Of a stretch of 64,000 bases of DNA, positions 34,136-46,300 are shown in pieces. A program made the translations under genes and the position numbers. The first letter of the stretch is position 1; each line of letters starts with the position of its first letter. The notes under the pieces are model-generated. The model had not been told where the DNA came from, made no database searches, and worked only from the letters and a program-made list of their open reading frames with translations. Source of the DNA: G963666895 sp963666895 (GTDB lineage Bacteria; Desulfobacterota; Desulfovibrionia; Desulfovibrionales; Desulfovibrionaceae); the NCBI GenBank assembly GCA_963666895.2, contig CAXXNS010000016.1, positions 248,001 to 312,000 of the forward strand. Direction: 5' to 3'.

Positions 34136-37100
34136 TTAATTATTTACACTTGATGACATAACTTTATTTTCCATAATCATTAAATCATCATGGAAATTCC
34201 TGGTGAACATTACATCGAGATCGCCGTCTTTATCAAAATCAACACTTTTTAGAACATAAATTTCCCCATTTATCGCAGTGCTGCTGATGGGGAAGGTTGC
34301 CATGCTGAAGACGTCTTCACTACACGCCGCCAGTAGAGCGAGGCCATCCTGGCTGCGATGAAGCACAATCACATCATAATCTCCATCAACATCGTAATCG
34401 GCGATATCAAAGGCGACTACATCACCGGGAGGGAAGATCGATAGTTCTACAGGTTGAGAAGCGAACCGGCCCGATCCATTACCACGAAAATGCTGTACCG
34501 CTCCACTGAAATCCAATACCATTAGATCATCAATGCCGTCTTTATCCCAATCGAGCAATTTCAGATCCATGGCATTATTGCCTTTCAGAGATAGATCGGT
34601 GCGTAGAGTTTGTGATAATTCAAGTTGACCGCCTTGATTGAGAAACACCAAAACCTGCTCATCACCAGCCGTCGAGCGGGCGCCGACCAGAATATCAATG
34701 TCTCCATCAGCATCCAAATCGCCGCCTTTAATGAAACGGGTGATGCCGCTGATGTCGATACGTTGCTGAATACTCAATTGCGCTTGATCCACCATAGCGA
34801 CCAGAATACTGCGCTGATCCCGGATAACAGCATCCATCAGGTTATCGTCATTGATTTTTCCTACAACCAGAGACTGATAACGAACGCCATTTTCGATATT
34901 ATAAATATCGGTGATGCGCTCATCTTTCAAAACAAGCGTATATCCTACTGAGTAGTTCCCATCAGCATTGAGCTGATGGATGATTAACTCTTCCTGTGCG
35001 GAATTCAATTCATATAGATCGTCAATGCTATCGCCGTTGAAATCGCCCTGCGCAATATTGGCGGCGCCCAAGTTAGAATTGATCTGAGAACGCAACGACC
35101 ACCGATTATCGATATTTTCATAGAAGCCAATCACGCCTTGATCATAATGAGCCACGATCAATTTATCAGCATCTCCACCGGGAACGACTAACCAGTCAAT
35201 AGGCCCCATCATCATCTGGTTAGAAATGGCGCCTGAAAAATCGAAGGCGTCAGAGCAATTGGGAAGCGGCGTAGCCGTCGGTTTCGATGGCGTCGGAGTC
35301 GGCGCAGGCGGAAGCGTAGGAGTCGGCGTACCTAACACTGGAGTAAAGGTTGGAGTAGGAGTAACAACTGGCGATGGAGTATCGGATGGCGTTGGCGTAT
35401 AAGTAGACGTAGGCGTGAACATCGGCGTTGGCGTGAACGTCGGTGTTGGCGTAAATGTTGGTTCAGGTAGAGTTGGCGTACTGGTTGACGTGTTAGTTGG
35501 TACAATAGTATAGGTAGAGGTCGGAGTAAATGTGTTTGTAGGCGTATTTGTCGGAATATATGTTGGAGTATTTGTTGGCGAACTAGTGGGCGTACTGGTT
35601 GGAGTTGAAGACGAGCTATACCACTTAAGCATAAAGGGCAAGGAGGCAATCTCGCCATCCCAATTATCTGATTTGGTTACGGTAAATGAACTATCTTCCG
35701 CAATCTGAACCGCAATTCCATCAGGAAGCATTTCGCTTACTGACCAGACAAAATAGCCATCCGCAATAGAATCGGGATCATGAATCAAATCATTCAATAA
35801 ATAGGGACTATGATAGACCTGCTCTCCGGGGGCAAATACAATTGGAGGAACAGGCCTAAACGATTTAGTCAAAGCTGAGACGACTTTAACCCTAAAACTA
35901 CTGGGAACCCAATTATTAACGCCATCATGCAGATATATGGTAACAATTCCATAATCGCCAACCTCTGAAATGGCGCTGCAACTGAGAATATCATTCGCAT
36001 TAATACTCAAAGGCAAATCATCCGGTTTCATCCAATTGTTTAGAACCAACTGATCGAGTGAGGTATCAGGATCATACACATAGTCGGCCAGATTCAAGAT
36101 ATTATTCGCTTCACGATTGACCATCAACCGAATATCGGGCAGCGGTTTAATCCAACGTGGAGGCGCATTAACCGGCGTCGGCGTTGGAGTTTGGGTAGGC
36201 GTAGGAGTTGATGTCGGAATTTCTGTTGGCGTTAGAGTGGGAGTTGGCGTCGGATCGCTAGATGGAAAATCGTATTCAAAATAATAGGTAGAACTTGCAA
36301 TTTGAGATGGCGCAGCATATCCCCAACGAGTAAGCGCTACATAGCGGATTTTGCGTTGTGTTTGGCTGAATTCCAGTTTGGCGCCTAATGCAGCGCCAAC
36401 ATCAAATGCATTTGAACGGTCATTGAAATCGGTGAAGCCATCCTCATTAAAATCATGCCATTGGTCGGCAGACATTGTCGCATCATAAACCATCCGTCCA
36501 TTATCTAGCAATATATCATCAAATTTTTTGCCATTATCGTGATACCATTCATCAACCCAGAAACCATAATAAGAACCTTTGTTAGAACGAAAGTCGATAG
36601 AAATAAATGGAGACTTAGCGGTAGCCGATTTTATCTCATCAAAAACTAATAATTCCTTAGGTTTATCTTCACCCCATTCTTTAGGATAAAAGAAATTTTC
36701 TTTCCCGATACTATCTATGTTGAGTTGAAAACGGAATTGTGGATTAAGATATCTTGATATTATGACCGGCTCAGGATTTACTGCCATATTCAAAAATTCA
36801 TAATCCTGCACAAGCCAAATAAAATCATCATCAATCACAAGAGATTGAATCAGATACGCTTCTATCGGACCAACCTTAAACCAGCTGGCATAACTCCCAT
36901 CGGACAAATTAATCAATGGAACCGATGGAAGCCTTGTTCCAGGCAGGTTGTCGACAGATGTAAGATATTGATTCTCGGCAGATTCACTATAATCCACCAG
37001 CAAAGCAGAAGAGAATACAGTTTTTGCGCTCCATCCGAAAGAAGGTTGAAACTGAGCGCCAAATAGGTTTCCTGTTGTCTGGTCTCCGAAACTACCGTAG

Positions 37101-37672
37101 CCATCAACCAGTACACTCAATTCACGGCCATACTTTTTTGTATTTAACAGCGCACTCTGCACCAGTTCAATTTCTATCGACCATGATTTCAGACTGCCAA
37201 TTTCACCTGAAACCTTATCATACACAATCAATTCCCAGTCACCGCTGGATTGTCTACCTGAAAAATTCCTTAAAGATGTAACAGGGATATCAGGATCATC
37301 AAAGGTCATATAAAGCCCTCGTGATCCAGAAGGTATCCTTCCCTGGTTACCGGAAAATAATGTGACCGTTTCTGTTTGGTGTTTCAAATAGACATCCAGA
37401 TCAGAAGGCCGGGAATGAGCAATACTGATGCTTACGGTAACCTCGGCGATAATGCCAGTTTTATCGATGTTTATCGGGAATATGTTTCCCTGATCATGCT
37501 CTAGAACATCTTTAGGGCCTGAAAAGGTCTGATTAATAAGGAATTCCTGACAAATGCCGGTGTTATTCAATATTAATAATAGAAAAAAAATTGTGAAAGA
37601 CACAACTACAGTTTTGGGGAAAGTAGAATTCAAGCGAACAATGTTCATATTATTCATTTCAAACCATTTCAT
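34136..37672 (-). CDS. Large secreted protein: P domain, Thr-Pro linkers, FG-GAP repeats
   Basis: 1,178 residues. A signal peptide (about 20-41) leads to a proprotein-convertase P-type domain (roughly 44-170, with DLDVYLKH, GLYMTFDDP and SGDWELIVYD). An uncharacterised beta region runs to about 470. A first Thr-Pro linker (470-502) precedes an Ig/cadherin-like region (DPDTSLDQL, DPDSIADGYF). A second long Thr-Pro-Ser linker covers about 690-800. The C-terminus (810-1170) has FG-GAP/VCBS repeats with calcium-type loops: DLDADGDIDI, DWDKDGIDDL, DYDVDGDYDV and DFDKDGDLDV. No protease domain is seen, so this is a binding or structural protein. The exact start is uncertain (Met1, Met6 or Met9). 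It lies 40 bases upstream of the secreted-protein gene at 32893. Confidence 0.85.
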   Translation of the reverse strand: MKWFEMNNMNIVRLNSTFPKTVVVSFTIFFLLLILNNTGICQEFLINQTFSGPKDVLEHDQGNIFPINIDKTGIIAEVTVSISIAHSRPSDLDVYLKHQTETVTLFSGNQGRIPSGSRGLYMTFDDPDIPVTSLRNFSGRQSSGDWELIVYDKVSGEIGSLKSWSIEIELVQSALLNTKKYGRELSVLVDGYGSFGDQTTGNLFGAQFQPSFGWSAKTVFSSALLVDYSESAENQYLTSVDNLPGTRLPSVPLINLSDGSYASWFKVGPIEAYLIQSLVIDDDFIWLVQDYEFLNMAVNPEPVIISRYLNPQFRFQLNIDSIGKENFFYPKEWGEDKPKELLVFDEIKSATAKSPFISIDFRSNKGSYYGFWVDEWYHDNGKKFDDILLDNGRMVYDATMSADQWHDFNEDGFTDFNDRSNAFDVGAALGAKLEFSQTQRKIRYVALTRWGYAAPSQIASSTYYFEYDFPSSDPTPTPTLTPTEIPTSTPTPTQTPTPTPVNAPPRWIKPLPDIRLMVNREANNILNLADYVYDPDTSLDQLVLNNWMKPDDLPLSINANDILSCSAISEVGDYGIVTIYLHDGVNNWVPSSFRVKVVSALTKSFRPVPPIVFAPGEQVYHSPYLLNDLIHDPDSIADGYFVWSVSEMLPDGIAVQIAEDSSFTVTKSDNWDGEIASLPFMLKWYSSSSTPTSTPTSSPTNTPTYIPTNTPTNTFTPTSTYTIVPTNTSTSTPTLPEPTFTPTPTFTPTPMFTPTSTYTPTPSDTPSPVVTPTPTFTPVLGTPTPTLPPAPTPTPSKPTATPLPNCSDAFDFSGAISNQMMMGPIDWLVVPGGDADKLIVAHYDQGVIGFYENIDNRWSLRSQINSNLGAANIAQGDFNGDSIDDLYELNSAQEELIIHQLNADGNYSVGYTLVLKDERITDIYNIENGVRYQSLVVGKINDDNLMDAVIRDQRSILVAMVDQAQLSIQQRIDISGITRFIKGGDLDADGDIDILVGARSTAGDEQVLVFLNQGGQLELSQTLRTDLSLKGNNAMDLKLLDWDKDGIDDLMVLDFSGAVQHFRGNGSGRFASQPVELSIFPPGDVVAFDIADYDVDGDYDVIVLHRSQDGLALLAACSEDVFSMATFPISSTAINGEIYVLKSVDFDKDGDLDVMFTRNFHDDLMIMENKVMSSSVNN

Positions 37673-37768
37673 CAGGGATACAAAATAATAGTATCAATAT
37701 ATCTTAAGCATCAAAAAAAGCCAACCAAATTATCAAATTACATAAAAACAAATTGATTCTTGACAGAT

Positions 37769-40006
37769 TTAATCCGACTGTGCAGTATTATACCCAATAC
37801 TCTTAAGCATCTCTTTAATTCTGGAGTCAGTAACAGGAATGCTGTTCAATTGATCATCATCATATAACGCAATATCTATAATTTGCTTCAATTTTTCTTC
37901 GAGCGGCATTGGATTGACGCGGTTTTTTAAGGTTTCCAGAATTTTAACTATATTATCCATGAATGTAGAATCTTTAGAGTACTGATCTTTCAAGAAAGTT
38001 CCCTTCTCTTGATCAAGTTTAAACCAATTTTCTAGTTGAATTTTTGAAGGAATTTCTTTTCGGGAAATCCAGTTTTTGATTAAATCTATTTTATGCACGA
38101 GTTGTTTATCATCCTTGTCACTATCATTTTCGCCTGAAATAGCAAGGATTTCGTCTCTCATTTTTATTTTATAATCCTGTCTTTCAACATCATTTCCCCA
38201 GTAGAAACAACCAATAGGATTCTTGTCTTCTGGATCATTCTTACGGTCGAATACCCACACACGATCCATATATAGTTTTAAATCATCGTGGTAGATCGCA
38301 TCGCGTAGTTCCCATATGAGTTTGTAATCTTCGTTTATGGCTGCTATTCCGGTGTATAACAGGCCATCAGAGGAAATGATTCTTGATTTAGAGGCTTCAT
38401 CATTATTCCATAATGGCTTGAGGGATTTTCCATCAAACATTTTATCAGCCAGATAGTTATGCTTCTCACCGAGAATATCGAGTATGGTTGGCGCGATATC
38501 AATATGAGTTACAGGGGTTTTTATTCGCTTTCCTTGAGGAATCTCTTTGGGATAATAAATAATCAACGGGACATGAATATCTGAATCGAATAGAGTCCAA
38601 TGGTCGAAATAAATTTTGTGGTCGCCTAAATTCTCACCATGATCGGCGGTTACAACAATCATAGTGTTATCCCTAACATGAAGGTTATCCAAAGTTTGCA
38701 GAAGGCGTTCTATTTGACTATCAACAAATGAGATTTCTGCGCCATATTCTTTTTTGAAGTACTCGATATCGGTATATGGCTGCGCCCATTCATAGGCTTG
38801 CTCGACGCCTTTATGATATTTCACTCCAGCCATGCTTTTATGCGCTGCATCTGTTGGATCGCCATCATAGAATTTTTTATGATATCCAGCTTCAGCGAAA
38901 TAGGGCATGTGAGGGTCGTAATAATGCACCCACAGGAAGAATGGATCGTTATGAGCATCCTCTTCCAACCACTGTATAGCTCCATTGGTTGTAGAATAGG
39001 CGCCTCTGGTTACATTTTCATAACCCATGCCCAGTTTCATCCATTTCATATCTAAATGATTGTATTCATCAAACCATTTACCTAGGCCTGATATTTCATC
39101 TATAAGATGCATTACGCTTATAGATGCGCCGGTTTGATATCCTTTTTCTTTCAATATTTCTGGTAATTGAGGAACTTTACCAGCTAATTTTATATTGTTG
39201 CTAATGACTCCATGCTGGTACGGTTGTATTGATGTGAGAATTGAGACATGAGACGGCGAGGTTGTTGAACTGGCTGCATAGGCCTTTTCGAAAACTACGC
39301 CATTTTCAGCTAATTTATCCAAGGTTTTAGTATCTATCCAGTCATTGCCATAGCATCCCAGGTAATCATATCGCAGCGTATCAATGGTTATCAGAATTAC
39401 ATTGGTTTCAGATTGAGGTTTGTGAATGATTTCCTGACCATTTGAAATCAGCTTGGGCGAACCCCATACGCCCCAATCAAAATTATTGTTGGTTGAATCG
39501 GCAGTTGGGCCAGGAAACGCTTTAAAAATAAAAGTAGCTGTTGTATTTGATATATTATCTAAAGATGCATGAACATCATGCCATTTCCGATCTTCAGGAT
39601 TATTTTTGGGATCAATATATTTTGACCAGCAAATTGTGTTTTTACCATCTTGAAGAACTGATATTTCAAATTTAATTCCATCGCCATCTTTATCCCATGC
39701 TTCGTTTCTTATGGCTACCGAAAATTCGAGAAATGCATTGTCACCAACATAAACGTCATCAAAAATAATACTGCTTGGAGCATGTTGGAATATCCCCCAA
39801 TGAGAAATTATATCTCCTGATGGAGAGGCTATTCTGGCATCTTTGGGCGTCACAAAAGCAGGATTTTCGGCTTCAATTATCGCAGTATCCAAAGCAAGTA
39901 GAAAATCATATTCCTGATTTATTTTTGATAATTGTGTTTTTGAACATCCATGAAAAATTAATATGATTATGATTAAACTATACAATTTATTTAAATAAGT
40001 TTTCAT
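37769..40006 (-). CDS. Sulfatase-fold lipoprotein with Thr/Ser in place of the formylglycine cysteine
   Basis: 745 residues. A lipobox ends in HGC (Cys21). Residues ~60-195 form a beta-sandwich-like domain, possibly glycan binding. The alkaline-phosphatase superfamily domain starts at 202 with VILITIDTLRYDYLGCYG. The nucleophile motif is TSPSH (249-253) rather than C/S-x-P-S-R, and DHGENLGDH lies downstream, as do HYYDPHMPY and HVPLIIY. Enzymes of this branch without the formylglycine Cys use Thr/Ser as nucleophile and may be phosphodiesterases, phosphotransferases or related hydrolases. A long charged C-terminal tail (about 600-745) is unusual. Ribosome site GGGGGA. Confidence 0.88.
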   Translation of the reverse strand: MKTYLNKLYSLIIIILIFHGCSKTQLSKINQEYDFLLALDTAIIEAENPAFVTPKDARIASPSGDIISHWGIFQHAPSSIIFDDVYVGDNAFLEFSVAIRNEAWDKDGDGIKFEISVLQDGKNTICWSKYIDPKNNPEDRKWHDVHASLDNISNTTATFIFKAFPGPTADSTNNNFDWGVWGSPKLISNGQEIIHKPQSETNVILITIDTLRYDYLGCYGNDWIDTKTLDKLAENGVVFEKAYAASSTTSPSHVSILTSIQPYQHGVISNNIKLAGKVPQLPEILKEKGYQTGASISVMHLIDEISGLGKWFDEYNHLDMKWMKLGMGYENVTRGAYSTTNGAIQWLEEDAHNDPFFLWVHYYDPHMPYFAEAGYHKKFYDGDPTDAAHKSMAGVKYHKGVEQAYEWAQPYTDIEYFKKEYGAEISFVDSQIERLLQTLDNLHVRDNTMIVVTADHGENLGDHKIYFDHWTLFDSDIHVPLIIYYPKEIPQGKRIKTPVTHIDIAPTILDILGEKHNYLADKMFDGKSLKPLWNNDEASKSRIISSDGLLYTGIAAINEDYKLIWELRDAIYHDDLKLYMDRVWVFDRKNDPEDKNPIGCFYWGNDVERQDYKIKMRDEILAISGENDSDKDDKQLVHKIDLIKNWISRKEIPSKIQLENWFKLDQEKGTFLKDQYSKDSTFMDNIVKILETLKNRVNPMPLEEKLKQIIDIALYDDDQLNSIPVTDSRIKEMLKSIGYNTAQSD

Positions 40007-40251
40007 TATTTCCCCCGATGCTCTTGTATTTGGTTCAATTTCTTTTATCAGGTGGTTTTTAATTCCCGCTCACCCCAGCCCTTTCCCGGAGGGAGATGGG
40101 GCTTGGTTACCCGACATAATGAAATTGGACAGAATACTAAAGCGATCCTCCATAAAGTAACTTGTAAATGAGTATTTCGATAATTCCGAATGATTTTATT
40201 CAAAACTAATTATATATCAATACTAAAATTATCCGTATAGTATAAACGAAT
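40007..40251. other. Spacer with dispersed repeat
   Basis: Upstream region of the sulfatase-fold gene and downstream region of the giant gene. It contains repeat family B copy 2, including the CCCCAGCCCTTTCCCGGAGG lead-in. No gene seen. Confidence 0.45.
40091..40129 (+). repeat. Dispersed repeat family B, copy 2
   Basis: GGGAGATGGGGCTTGGTTAC followed by CCGACATAATGAAATTGGA, aligned to 31288-31325. Confidence 0.6.
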
Positions 40252-40282
40252 AAGGGCGGGGGCCGTAATGGCCCCCGCCCTT
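40252..40282 (-). terminator. Intrinsic terminator after the giant surface protein gene
   Basis: Thirteen-base perfect stem AAGGGCGGGGGCC / GGCCCCCGCCCTT with a 5-base loop, 25 bases beyond the stop on the minus strand. Confidence 0.85.
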
Positions 40283-40306
40283 TTATTCTACTTGTGTTCG
40301 ATCGAC

Positions 40307-43300
40307 TTAGTCTGTGTTGCCAGAGCCAACATAGACGCCGCCGCTGGAAGGATTGAGGTCACCCGGGAAGGCCGGGAATCCGACAGCAGCCTGACCGATT
40401 ACGGAGCTTACGCCCGAAACGGCAGTGCCATCGAATCCAATCTTAATAAAGGTGTAACGCGCTTGAGCAGCAGGTTTAACCGAAGTAACGGTTGTGCCGC
40501 TATAAGTGAAGACTGCGTTAGTACCAATTACTAACTCTGTACCATCATCCAAACCATCAGCTTCGATAGCAGCAATTGTCTGCGCGCCTGAAGGGTTGGT
40601 GGTTTCCGGGAATACGTTACGTAAGAAACCAGAAGGTTTCGTGTAACCTGTGATAACTCCCGAGCTTACAACCGGAACCTGAACAGCGATGACATTGCTT
40701 ACTGCATCGTTGCGATTATCGATGTTTTCGGTGAAGTCTTTCGTGTTACCAGCGCTGGCGAAGACTAATTCATTTACGCCATTGCCATCAAGGTCAACTA
40801 CAGCGATTTCGACGCCGCCATTACCCTGGAACTTACGGGTGAAGGCTACGCCTGGCATACGGCTTGCAACTGTACCGTCTGCATTGATATCAATCACAGT
40901 GAACTGAGTTCTTGATGTAGCACTGTTTGTCTGACCAACGACTAACTCGTCATTACCATCGCCATTAAGATCACCAGCAGCGAGAGACAGACCACCGTCG
41001 GCGTTGTTAGTTACAGCAGCGCTGGATAGACCATTGAACTGCGCAATAACTGCGAATCCATTAGGAGCAGGCTGTCCAGTGTATTGGAAGATACGGATAA
41101 TGTTCGCACCGCCAGTACCCTGAGCAACTGCAATCTGATCAGCAGTTGTAGAACCTATGAAGTTACCAACAGCGATTCTGATCTGGCCGTTAGCATAGGA
41201 TGTTTTCGGCCATGCAACGAAGGAGTTACCAATCAACTCTCTTGTTTTACCGTCTTTTGCTACGACGATATTCGGGTAGGTTGCACCAGTAACAGTTACA
41301 GCGCCAAGGCTGACGACTACATCAACATCGCCATCACCATCGACGTCTCCAGTGCTCATATAAAGAGCACGATCAGCTCCGCCGCCAATCTTGTCAAGGA
41401 AGTCGCCCTTTGCACCCCACATGGAGCGATAGCTAGATGTTACGGCGACTGGTTTACCATCGATATCGGTAACGCTAGAATCGATGTTCCTCCAGATCAT
41501 CCGGTTATCACCACCATAGCTTTGACCGACTAGCAGATTATCAATTTCAGCCGGGCCAGGAGTTGGTTCTACAGGCTCCTCGCCAAGATCGACGACAATC
41601 TTGTAGGTTGTAGTACGCTGTTTTTGAGTACTATCTTTTGCTGTGTACGCAATGGTGACAGTAGCATCCGCCGGTGCAACAGTAGCAGGAATTTTTATTG
41701 TCAACATTGAATCGTAGGATGAAGCTTGAATTCCTGTTGATTTGAAAGTTACGGTGAATTCAGCGCCAGCAGTGACAACAGGCGTAAGGTTAGTTAGTAC
41801 AGCATCACCATCAGGATCAGAGGCATTGAATTCAATCACTACCTGCTGGCCTGGTTCTGCTGAAATAATCCCCTTGTCTGCGACAAGCACTGGTTCCTTG
41901 ATATCAACGGTAGCCGTGGCGGTAATAAGTGGCGCCTGGCTAACATTCACAATATCAATTGGAATGAGGATTTTATTCGAGTACGAAGCATTCGACACAA
42001 CGAAGTTGCAATACAATGGATCTATTGCACTCTCGAAACTGACTTCAGGAACATCAGCGCTCTGGTAATCAGCAGTGAATTCATAAGTAGCTGTTGTTAT
42101 ACCATCAGCATCTTCAGTCATTGAGAGAGTTGCCGGCACAGCACTAGGAACTGATTCAAGTGTCTTTTCAAGTACTGCATTGCCTGGATCCTGAGCTGTC
42201 ATAACGATTTGAATGCTACTACCTTCATTCAATTCAATCAAACTAGTAGTTGCAGGTTTGCTAGTACCATCTACGACAATCGATTCAATGGTAACGACTG
42301 GAGTAGCGTATTTAGCAATTACGTTAAAGACGAACTTAGAAGTATCCGGAGCAATTGTAGAACCATCAAGAGCTTGTACTTCCAGATCGAAGGTAGCTGA
42401 CTTGGCATCACCTGTTACGGCCAAGAAACCTGGTTTGAATGAGAATTCCATCAAACCAGCTCCTAAGCCAGGAATAACACTAGAGGCTCCTTCAATAATA
42501 TTAGGACTATAGATCGCGGTACCTGTTGCAGAGAGAGTAACTATATCACTGACATTAGAATCATTTGCCACGATGGCGATAGTCAATGTTGTTCCCTCTT
42601 CGATGGTTACTTCACGGATATCTTCAAATGCCGAGTTGTAACCCAGACCAACGATTTCCAGCAGTGATCCTTGTGAAACAACGTTGTTATCAGTAGTTGC
42701 GTTGTATACCAAATCAGCATCAATAAGGGCTGGCTGATTGATATTAACAGTGATAGCAACTGCTTCATTGGTATTGCCATCGATATCTGTAACGACTGCC
42801 GAAGCGCTGAACGGCGTTACGCCGCCAGTAACTATAGGAATCGTTGCATAGAGATCGAGTTGAGCATAGCGACTTCCACCTGCTGCTAATGATAGATCAG
42901 TTTCTTCATTACCAGACAGATCGAAGGATGTAAAGGTAATTCCAGAAGCCGCTGACGGAATCCATTCCAAGGTTTGAATTCCACCAACATCCAATGCGCT
43001 TGCAGAGAGAATGAACATTGATGCTTCAGAGGCATTGACGGTCACTTCTTGAGGAAGTGAAACCAGAGCGCCATCGGCATCATAGTATTCTACATCCGGG
43101 TTAGCATCGAACGCGAATGATTCGGTTGATTTTTTCTGAGTCATATTACCAACTGTATCCGTCGCACGAATAATAAACTGGAACGAAACGGTGCTTTTGC
43201 CTGTTTCTTTTGAAGGAACTTCGATATCAAATGGAACCCTGATTGAATCTGGGCCGCCTAATTGAGCATTCGTTGAATCAAGTACGCTACGAGCCAGTTT

Positions 43301-46300
43301 CAATCCATCAGCATACAGTTTCATTTCACCAAAGTTGTTCTGATCAATGATTAGATCCAATGGATGGTCAACTTGATCTGAAACAGTAACAACTACTCGA
43401 AGTTTAGTACCAGCTTCAATGGTTGACTTATCTTTTACGATATCGCCAACAGTAAGTTTTACACCTTGTTCTGTAGTTGCTGTTCCTTCAGTAATCATGG
43501 CTTCAACTGAACCGCTTATGGATGGTCCTTTATTATCAACAGCCAATACTGTCCGTGGTTCTAGACCACGCCAAGCAGCGTTGTTGTTGTCCAGGAGCAC
43601 ATTTTTGTCATAAGCCGTATCATTAGGCCGGTTTCCAGCATCATCAACAACAGTCACGGTTACTTCAACCGGATCATTTGATGACAGTACAGAGGTCCCA
43701 AGACCAGATGTTACCTCTAATGTATAGGTAGCAGTAATGATATCGGGTAGTCCTATTCCTTGTGAATCGATTGTAACAATATTCGTTTTACACAGATCAT
43801 CCGGAGGATCAACCTCGAATATTGAAAGATTATTCATACCAGCTAGATTAGAGAATCCACTTAAATCGGCTGTTACGTCTCTGATTGAGCGGTCTTCATC
43901 AGAATCGATTTTGAACATGCCCGTAGTAATGTTAGCCGGCATATATCCAGGTAATGGACGGAAAGAATCGTTGCCAGTTCCATCAATCAAGGCATTAGTT
44001 ACTTGAATAATCACAGCAACATTGTCTTTTTCTCGAACGCGAGGAGCAGGTTTGAGAATATTGCTTGTTGCATTCGGAGCTGTCGGGAAGCCGATACGAG
44101 GGCCAGACATGAACCTATAATTTACAGTCAAAGCCTGTGTAGCTCTGTAAATAATGCTTGCTCGCGGTGGTTCTGTGTCAACTGTGAATTCGTTGGATAA
44201 ACCTTCTTCGAATGGGAAGAGAGACTCATCATCATCAACAAATACAGTGACCCAAGCAACTTTCTTGGCTGTAGCGTCTTTTTGAACGGTAATATATGGT
44301 AGACCTTTAATAGAATTCAGAGCGGCCTGATTGCTTGCAACATTACTGTCAGCCAGCGGACCACCTAGAGTAGTCATACCGCCAGCGCCACCTAATGCAA
44401 CAGCACTAAGATCGATCTTAGACGCCTTGGTTGCTCCCTTAATCGGGCCGTTAAATCTACGACCGCCAGCAGGAGGAGTACCTGTTCTCTGAGTGTAAGT
44501 CTTGCCATAGAATACCTGGTTCAAGTTACTCTGATCAAAGAAGGTTTTCGAACTACCGTTGATAACAGTACTTGGCAGCAGGTTATTAACATCATAAGCA
44601 ACGTATTCCCAACGTGCATAGATAGTACCTTCATCCGTCAGACTTGTTACGCTAGGAATCAATTCATTGGTCATAGCCCACATACCAGCTGGATAGAAAT
44701 CACTAGCATCCATCAGGATTGTGTCTGGAGCCCTACCATCGTAAGTGGTAATTGTGGCTTCAACAATGATTTGAGCACCAGGATATACTTCGAAATCTGC
44801 TGATAAGGAATCTGGCCACATATTGCCAATTCCTAGTGCACCAGGACCTACAATAGTTGAGGTTTTGCCATCAACAGTGATAGCAATTTCTGTAGGACCA
44901 GGACCAACAGCGCTAATAGCGATATCTGACTGAGAAGTACCTTCAGTAACATTACCGAAGAGATCTTCCAGATGATAAGAAATATTATCTACGTTACGAG
45001 GATCAGCATCATCATTGATCTTAACAGTCTGCGTTACGAATAAAATGCTTCGCGTGGCAGATGATACGAGATATGATTTGCCTTTTTCAATCGTATCATT
45101 TTCAAGACGATCAGTATCAAATTCGAAGACTTCCTTCCAATTGATAGTGAATTTATCCAATGGGAAGTTTGCATCTTCGGTTCCATCAACAACAAGAGTG
45201 GCAGCCCAAACCAACCAGGTTCCCGCCCGTGCATTGATGTCTGGATTAACAGGAAGGGTCTTCAGGCTGTGAACTTGGTCCAGGGTATTGACAAAGAAAG
45301 TTTTTTCCTGTCCAGCAAGAATGCCTGGGCCTTCAGTATCAATCTCGAAACCGAGAACGGCTGTTTCCTCATAATTCCAGTTATCGATCGTATCTGTTGC
45401 ATCAACAATAACAGAAGCATTATCGTCGGCTTCAGGGGACTTAACTTTATCCAAACCAGTTTTATAGGCTGACCATTTAACGGCGTCATCAACACTAGTC
45501 AGAACCAATGGAATGGTTGTGCCAGTTTTATCGTTAGTCTTCTGATCCCAATTAATCGGGATATCAATAGATACGTCAACCGAGTCTCCTGTGATCTTTG
45601 AAGGATCGATATCAGTCTTGTAGACGTAATCATTATCACTTGTTATATCAGTTCTTTCACCAAGAATCGGTGAGTTGAACGTGAATGTATTAGCTTTCGC
45701 ATGCAAATCAGTACCATTGATCGACAAGTGAATTAAATCATCACGATCCGGCTCATCCCACAGGTGGAAGTCGACTCTAACCACAGTGCCTTTGGATACT
45801 CTAGTAGGACGAAGCAACGTACTACCAGCATACAGAGCAGGTACATAATCTTCCCAGGCAGTTTGTCCCGGAGCGATTGACATAGTAACGCCCTTAGTAT
45901 TAGCATCCGCGCGACCGATAGAGATTGTCGGCGCCTGACCATCGATTTCGATGGTTGATGATGTATTCTTACTGGTTTTATTACCAATAGTATCAATCGC
46001 GGAGAAGGTCAAAACTGCGTCTTTTTTAGCAGCATCGTCTTTGATAACCAGCGTTTCAGCGCCTGCATTTGCTTTTGGATTAAATCCATACCAAACGTTG
46101 AGGACGCTATCAGTAGCGTTTCTCAGTTGAGCGGAATTAGCGGCATCTGCGCCTAAGAAAGCGCTTGCTGATGTTATAACAGGTCCATCAGTGCTTGAGC
46201 CGCTATCTGAATAGACGCCAGACTTATCACTAAATGCAAAGTAGGTTGCACTTGGATCGCCATTATCCGTTAGACCCTGGGTGTTGAGATCAAACAGAAC

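Noticed and set aside
35280..35600. Dense short repeats that could suggest a CRISPR or minisatellite
   Set aside because: They encode the in-frame Thr-Pro linker of a secreted protein; units are irregular and have no spacers.
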